Below the pieces are notes generated by a model, which had not been told where the DNA came from, did no database searches, and saw nothing but the letters and a program-made list of their open reading frames with translations. Below, one piece after another: positions 14,019-17,705 of a stretch of DNA of 17,705 nucleotides. Both the position numbers and the translations under genes were made by a program. Numbering within the stretch: the first letter of the stretch is position 1; every line of letters begins with the position of its first letter. The DNA is from an uncultured Bacteroidota bacterium (GTDB lineage: Bacteria > Bacteroidota > Bacteroidia > NS11-12g > UBA955): NCBI GenBank assembly GCA_903953615.1, contig CAJBKH010000319.1:1-17705 (forward strand), in the 5' to 3' direction.

Positions 14019-16985
14019 ATGAAGCGCCTTATTCACCTTGGAATTCTGCTAATTGCATTGTTTCTAACGTACAAGTTGGAAGCCCAAATGGCGCTCTATA
14101 ATCCGCCTAAAGACAATGCCTTTGTTCCAAGGAATGTAAATACCAACAAGGGTTCCATAAAAATAAAAGGCAATATTACAAGCGCTGCATATACTGGCTT
14201 AACTTTAAATGTCTATCAAAACAATGTGCTTAAAACGAGCTATGTGTCGAGTTTTAATTTCAGTCAGAATTTAACCGCTTTTTCGCATACCCTTGACTTA
14301 TCAGCAGGAAAATATATTTACACGCTCGAATTCATCTTAAGTGGATCGGCTTCCTATACCAAAATAATCGATGGCATTATGGTAGGCGATGTATACTTAA
14401 TACAAGGGCAGAGCAACGCAGTAGCTTGCAATTATGTCAATGGTAGTATCAATTATTCTGCTGCATACAGAGATACCTTCATTCGAAGTTTTGGTAACAG
14501 TTATCCTTATTCATTGACTGTAGCATCGGATACCAATTGGTATAAAGCAGATGCTGAAAATGCTTATGTGCAAGGTGGTATTGGTCAGTGGCCCTTGGTA
14601 ATAGCCAAATCGATTTTAGATTCATTTAACATGCCTGTTTGTATTATAAATGGTGCCGTTGGTGGCACCGCCATTACGCAACACACTAGCACAGCAGGCA
14701 ATCCAGAAGACTTAAATTCTATTTATGGCCGATTGCTTTACAGAGTTAGAAAAGCTAAACTAGAGAATAATATACGTGGCATTCTTTATTTTCAAGGAGA
14801 AAGCGATGGTAGCAGTGCCAATTTACACGATAGTTTATTTAAACAGGTATACAGTTCTTGGAACCGCGACTACAAAGGGTTTAAAAAACTTTATGTAGTA
14901 CAAGTGCGCGGTAAAGGTTGTGGCAATCCAAGTTTAGCACTTCGCAATTACCAGCGCAATTTCGAATTTGCACTTAGTAAATGTAAGGTTATAAGTAGTA
15001 ATGGGCTTAATAACCATGATGGCTGCCATTATGGATTTGCAAATGGCTATGAATTATTAGGCAAACAATTAGCCGCTTTAATTGCGAGAGATTTTTATGG
15101 TAGCGCCCGCACCACCAATATCGACCCACCCAATATTAAAAGCTGTTATTACAGCAATGCAGCGCAAGATGAAGTCACCATGGTGATGCAAAATCCGAAT
15201 GATATTATTTATGCTGATAATTTATTTCATAAAATATTTAAAGTAGAAGGTGATAATACTGTCACTGTAAGCAGTGGATTCATCAGAAATAATCGCATTG
15301 TTATTAAGCTCAATAAAAGCAGTTGCAATATTACAGGCATTACCTACGATAGTGATATTGGCACACAACCCTGGGTCAAAAACGCCACCAATGCAGGACT
15401 CATCAGTTTTTATAATCAACCCATTCTCACCAATCAAATTCAGCCGTTTTATGCGGGTTGTAAAAAAGCATTGATTACCATGGGAGAAGACAGTATTCCT
15501 GGGTGTAAATATTTATGGAAACGCCTAAGCAATGGCAAAACTTACAGCAGTGCTAAAATAAAAATACTAGGTGATACAACGGAACCATTTTCTTTAATCC
15601 TTACATACGGGGCTAGTGCATGCAAACAAAAAGATACCTTTGGTATTTATTTATCACCCGATCCTGTAACCATTCCAGAATTGGGCGCTAATTCCATGGT
15701 GTGTTGGGAAGATACGCTTATCTATCGTCCCAAAACTACCGGTTTCAGTCTGTTTAAATGGAGCAGCAGCAAAGGCACCACCGATTATTTGTTTTACCAT
15801 AAAAGCTATGTCACCGAAAAAATTGTGTTAACAGCCACCAGCAACAACCAATGTATTTACAAAGATTCTGTTCAAATAACACTTTCAAAACCACGTGTAA
15901 AGTTGCCTTCAGATTTTTCAATTTGTGCTCCTACCGACACTTTGCTTTCGGTACCAGATACTTTTAGTGTATATAAATGGAACCAACAACTTGGCACACA
16001 CCAATACCGCGCTAGCATAGGCCATGTTATCCTTGCAGTTGAAAATAAATATGGCTGCAAAACCAGCGATACAATTATTCTCAATGCATTTACAAGTTTG
16101 CCAAAACAATTTAAACCGCTGGCAGTGTGCAACAATGAATTGCGCAATGAAAACAAGCCGAAGGCTGTAAAAGAATGGTACCATTCGCAAATAAAATTGG
16201 ACCCTGTTTTGCGAATTAATCCGAACACGATAAGTCAATTAACATATCCTTTGGTATTAATCGATTCAAACAATTGCGAAAATGCAGATACGGTTTATAC
16301 AACTGCTTTAAATGCACCTGTACTCAAGCTTGGCACTGACACAGGGTACTGTAAAGGATACAGCATGAATATACAATTGCCCTATAATATGAAGGCCTAT
16401 TTTTGGAACAATGCTTTGATAAGTATAACCACCATTAAGATTAACAAAGCCAATACCTATACTGCACAAGTAATTGCCAATAACAATTGCAGTGCCTTTG
16501 ATACCATTGTAATCGATGAATTTGCCCTACCTGAGTTGAACAATTTTTTTGATACTGTTTTGTGTACCGGCCAATCATGGACGCCCAACTTAAATAACAA
16601 TTATAAGTACATCGTCAATAATACAAGTATTCAAGCAGGTTTTAAAATAAGCACACTAGGCAATTATCTCATCAAAGTAATTAGTCAACAAGGTTGTCTA
16701 TCTCAAAAAAACATCACGGTTACTACCAAGGATTGCCAAAGCTCGAATCTTTCTTCAACAAAAAGCACAAGCATTGCCCTGTATCCTAATCCTGTAGCCA
16801 ATTATTTAACCATTGACAATACTTTAACGGAGCCTTTAACCCTTACAATTTACAGTTTAGAGGGTAAAATAATATTGAGTACCTCATTACTCAATGGCAC
16901 ACAAAACATCGATTTAAGTGCTTTGCAAAGTGGTCCTTATTTTGTTGTAATCGGCTCGCAACGTTGGTCGATTCTTAAACTTTAA
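14019..16985 (+). CDS. Secreted SGNH (SASA-type) esterase-like protein with Cys-paired Ig-like repeats and T9SS tail
   Basis: This 988-residue protein starts with a signal peptide cut near residue 23 (LEAQ). An N-terminal beta domain leads to an SGNH hydrolase domain (about 120-360) of the sialate O-acetylesterase (SASA) type. It shows GQSN with the probable nucleophile Ser132, INGAVGGTAI (210-219), YFQGESDGS (257-265), and DGCHYG with candidate Asp334/His337. Such enzymes remove acetyl groups from glycans, but the substrate here is not known. Residues about 480-900 hold six Ig/PKD-like units, each with one cysteine early and one late: 481/535, 562/612, 636/680, 704/753, 778/824 and 849/893. 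Their first cysteines are 68-81 residues apart. The end is a T9SS sorting domain from LYPNPVANYL (Tyr922). It is read divergently from the metH leader. Confidence 0.9.
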   Translation: MKRLIHLGILLIALFLTYKLEAQMALYNPPKDNAFVPRNVNTNKGSIKIKGNITSAAYTGLTLNVYQNNVLKTSYVSSFNFSQNLTAFSHTLDLSAGKYIYTLEFILSGSASYTKIIDGIMVGDVYLIQGQSNAVACNYVNGSINYSAAYRDTFIRSFGNSYPYSLTVASDTNWYKADAENAYVQGGIGQWPLVIAKSILDSFNMPVCIINGAVGGTAITQHTSTAGNPEDLNSIYGRLLYRVRKAKLENNIRGILYFQGESDGSSANLHDSLFKQVYSSWNRDYKGFKKLYVVQVRGKGCGNPSLALRNYQRNFEFALSKCKVISSNGLNNHDGCHYGFANGYELLGKQLAALIARDFYGSARTTNIDPPNIKSCYYSNAAQDEVTMVMQNPNDIIYADNLFHKIFKVEGDNTVTVSSGFIRNNRIVIKLNKSSCNITGITYDSDIGTQPWVKNATNAGLISFYNQPILTNQIQPFYAGCKKALITMGEDSIPGCKYLWKRLSNGKTYSSAKIKILGDTTEPFSLILTYGASACKQKDTFGIYLSPDPVTIPELGANSMVCWEDTLIYRPKTTGFSLFKWSSSKGTTDYLFYHKSYVTEKIVLTATSNNQCIYKDSVQITLSKPRVKLPSDFSICAPTDTLLSVPDTFSVYKWNQQLGTHQYRASIGHVILAVENKYGCKTSDTIILNAFTSLPKQFKPLAVCNNELRNENKPKAVKEWYHSQIKLDPVLRINPNTISQLTYPLVLIDSNNCENADTVYTTALNAPVLKLGTDTGYCKGYSMNIQLPYNMKAYFWNNALISITTIKINKANTYTAQVIANNNCSAFDTIVIDEFALPELNNFFDTVLCTGQSWTPNLNNNYKYIVNNTSIQAGFKISTLGNYLIKVISQQGCLSQKNITVTTKDCQSSNLSSTKSTSIALYPNPVANYLTIDNTLTEPLTLTIYSLEGKIILSTSLLNGTQNIDLSALQSGPYFVVIGSQRWSILKL

Positions 16986-17076
16986 AAGATTATTTTTGGC
17001 TTTTGTGCATTCATTTTTGGCGTATTTTTAGCAGACCAAAATAATTATCCTATTTTCGAATTTTAATTCAGCTTTT

Positions 17077-17705
17077 ATGAAAAAACTTTTAACCGCATTT
17101 GCGCTCCTCTTTTGTGTATATGTAGTCGGTGAAAACAAACCGAAGAACAGCAATAAAGATACAACATTGGGCACCTTTTTATCAGGCTTTAAATTTCGCA
17201 GTATTGGGCCTGCTGTTACCTCTGGAAGAGTTGGCGACCTGATTGTTAACCCCAACAACAAATCGCAATGGTACGTTGCAGCTGCCAATGGTGGGGTATG
17301 GAAAACCGATAATGCAGGTACTACCTTCTATCCTATTTTCGATGGACAAGGTTCATTCTCTATAGGCTGTTTAAAAATGGATCCCAACAACGAACATACC
17401 ATATGGGTGGGCAGTGGCGAAAATAATAACCAACGCAGCGTGGGTTATGGCGATGGTATTTATAAATCGGAAGATGGCGGCAAATCGTGGAAAAACATGG
17501 GTTTAAAAAACAGTGAACACATAGGCATGATTGCCATTGATCCACAAAATTCGAATGTGGTGTATGTGGCAGCATATGGTCCTTTGTGGAGTGCTGGTGG
17601 CGACCGCGGTATTTATAAAACCACTGATGGCGGTACCACTTGGAACCGTGTGTTGTTTGTGAGTGAGAATACTGGCTTTAACGAAGTGCATATCGACCCT
17701 AAACA
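17077..17705 (+). CDS. Secreted BNR/sortilin-like beta-propeller protein (3' end outside window)
   Basis: The frame from the ATG at 17077 stays open to the window edge, giving 209 residues. It starts with a signal peptide-like segment (MKKLLTAFALLFCVYVVG). The next part, FKFRSIGPAVTSGRVGDLIVNPNN, is typical of the N-terminus of the large secreted 'VPS10/sortilin-like, BNR repeat' proteins of Bacteroidota. Asp-box motifs of beta-propellers follow: WKTDNAGTTF (75-84), SEDGGKSW (131-138) and TTDGGTTW (182-189), with AIDPQNSNVVYVAAYGPLW between. Full-length relatives are usually about 1000 residues. Some are annotated as glycosyl hydrolases because of sialidase-like repeats, but the activity is generally unproven. 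No catalytic residues can be assigned in this part. A possible promoter is TTG at 17003 with TATTTTTA at 17023-17030, which is weak. Confidence 0.9.
   Translation, partial: MKKLLTAFALLFCVYVVGENKPKNSNKDTTLGTFLSGFKFRSIGPAVTSGRVGDLIVNPNNKSQWYVAAANGGVWKTDNAGTTFYPIFDGQGSFSIGCLKMDPNNEHTIWVGSGENNNQRSVGYGDGIYKSEDGGKSWKNMGLKNSEHIGMIAIDPQNSNVVYVAAYGPLWSAGGDRGIYKTTDGGTTWNRVLFVSENTGFNEVHIDPK

Noticed and set aside
17028..17691. Minus-strand open frames near the right edge
   Set aside because: They lie antisense to the clear BNR/sortilin-like coding frame that starts at 17077 and runs off the window.

Overview
The window looks like ordinary chromosome from a Bacteroidota (Bacteroidetes) species of low G+C content. 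Three signs support this. Three large secreted proteins end in the type IX secretion (T9SS) type A sorting domain, with a Y-P-N-P motif and a short C-terminal beta domain. Several genes are preceded by the Bacteroidota -7 promoter box TAnnTTTG. No Shine-Dalgarno sequences stand out before the starts. I see no rRNA, tRNA, CRISPR array, transposase or phage gene.

Layout. 1-932: the 3' end of a T9SS-exported surface protein with Ig-like domains, closed by a strong terminator. 1068-4017: a forward run of a secreted YD-repeat-like protein, free methionine-R-sulfoxide reductase (msrC; ATGA overlap) and the ribosome-assembly GTPase Der. 4050-4265: a tiny putative lipoprotein, convergent with a DoxX/MauE-thioredoxin fusion membrane protein (4269-5195, minus). 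5306-5743 (minus): a tandem pair of small Cys-rich lipoprotein genes ending in a terminator. The upstream copy has an in-frame TGA exactly where the lipobox cysteine should be. 5798-7063 (minus): a CNNM/CorC-type membrane protein with CBS domains. 7217-10978: a giant T9SS protein with about 113-residue repeats. 10975-13701 (minus): cobalamin-dependent methionine synthase lacking its homocysteine-binding module, behind a canonical SAM-I (S-box) riboswitch with a good promoter. 14019-16985: a secreted SGNH/SASA-type esterase with Cys-paired Ig-like repeats and a T9SS tail. 17077-17705: the 5' end of a secreted BNR/sortilin-like beta-propeller protein, cut by the window edge.

How the genes work together. 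The clearest regulatory unit is promoter, SAM-I riboswitch and metH, which should repress methionine synthesis when S-adenosylmethionine is plentiful. msrC also concerns methionine, since it repairs free oxidised methionine, but it lies in a separate unit and a shared regulation is not visible. Most other genes are envelope or secreted-protein genes of the kind common in this phylum.

I do not see a clearly new multi-gene system. The most unusual item is the paralogous lipoprotein pair with a stop codon at the lipid-anchor cysteine. Second is the unclear expression platform of the S-box.
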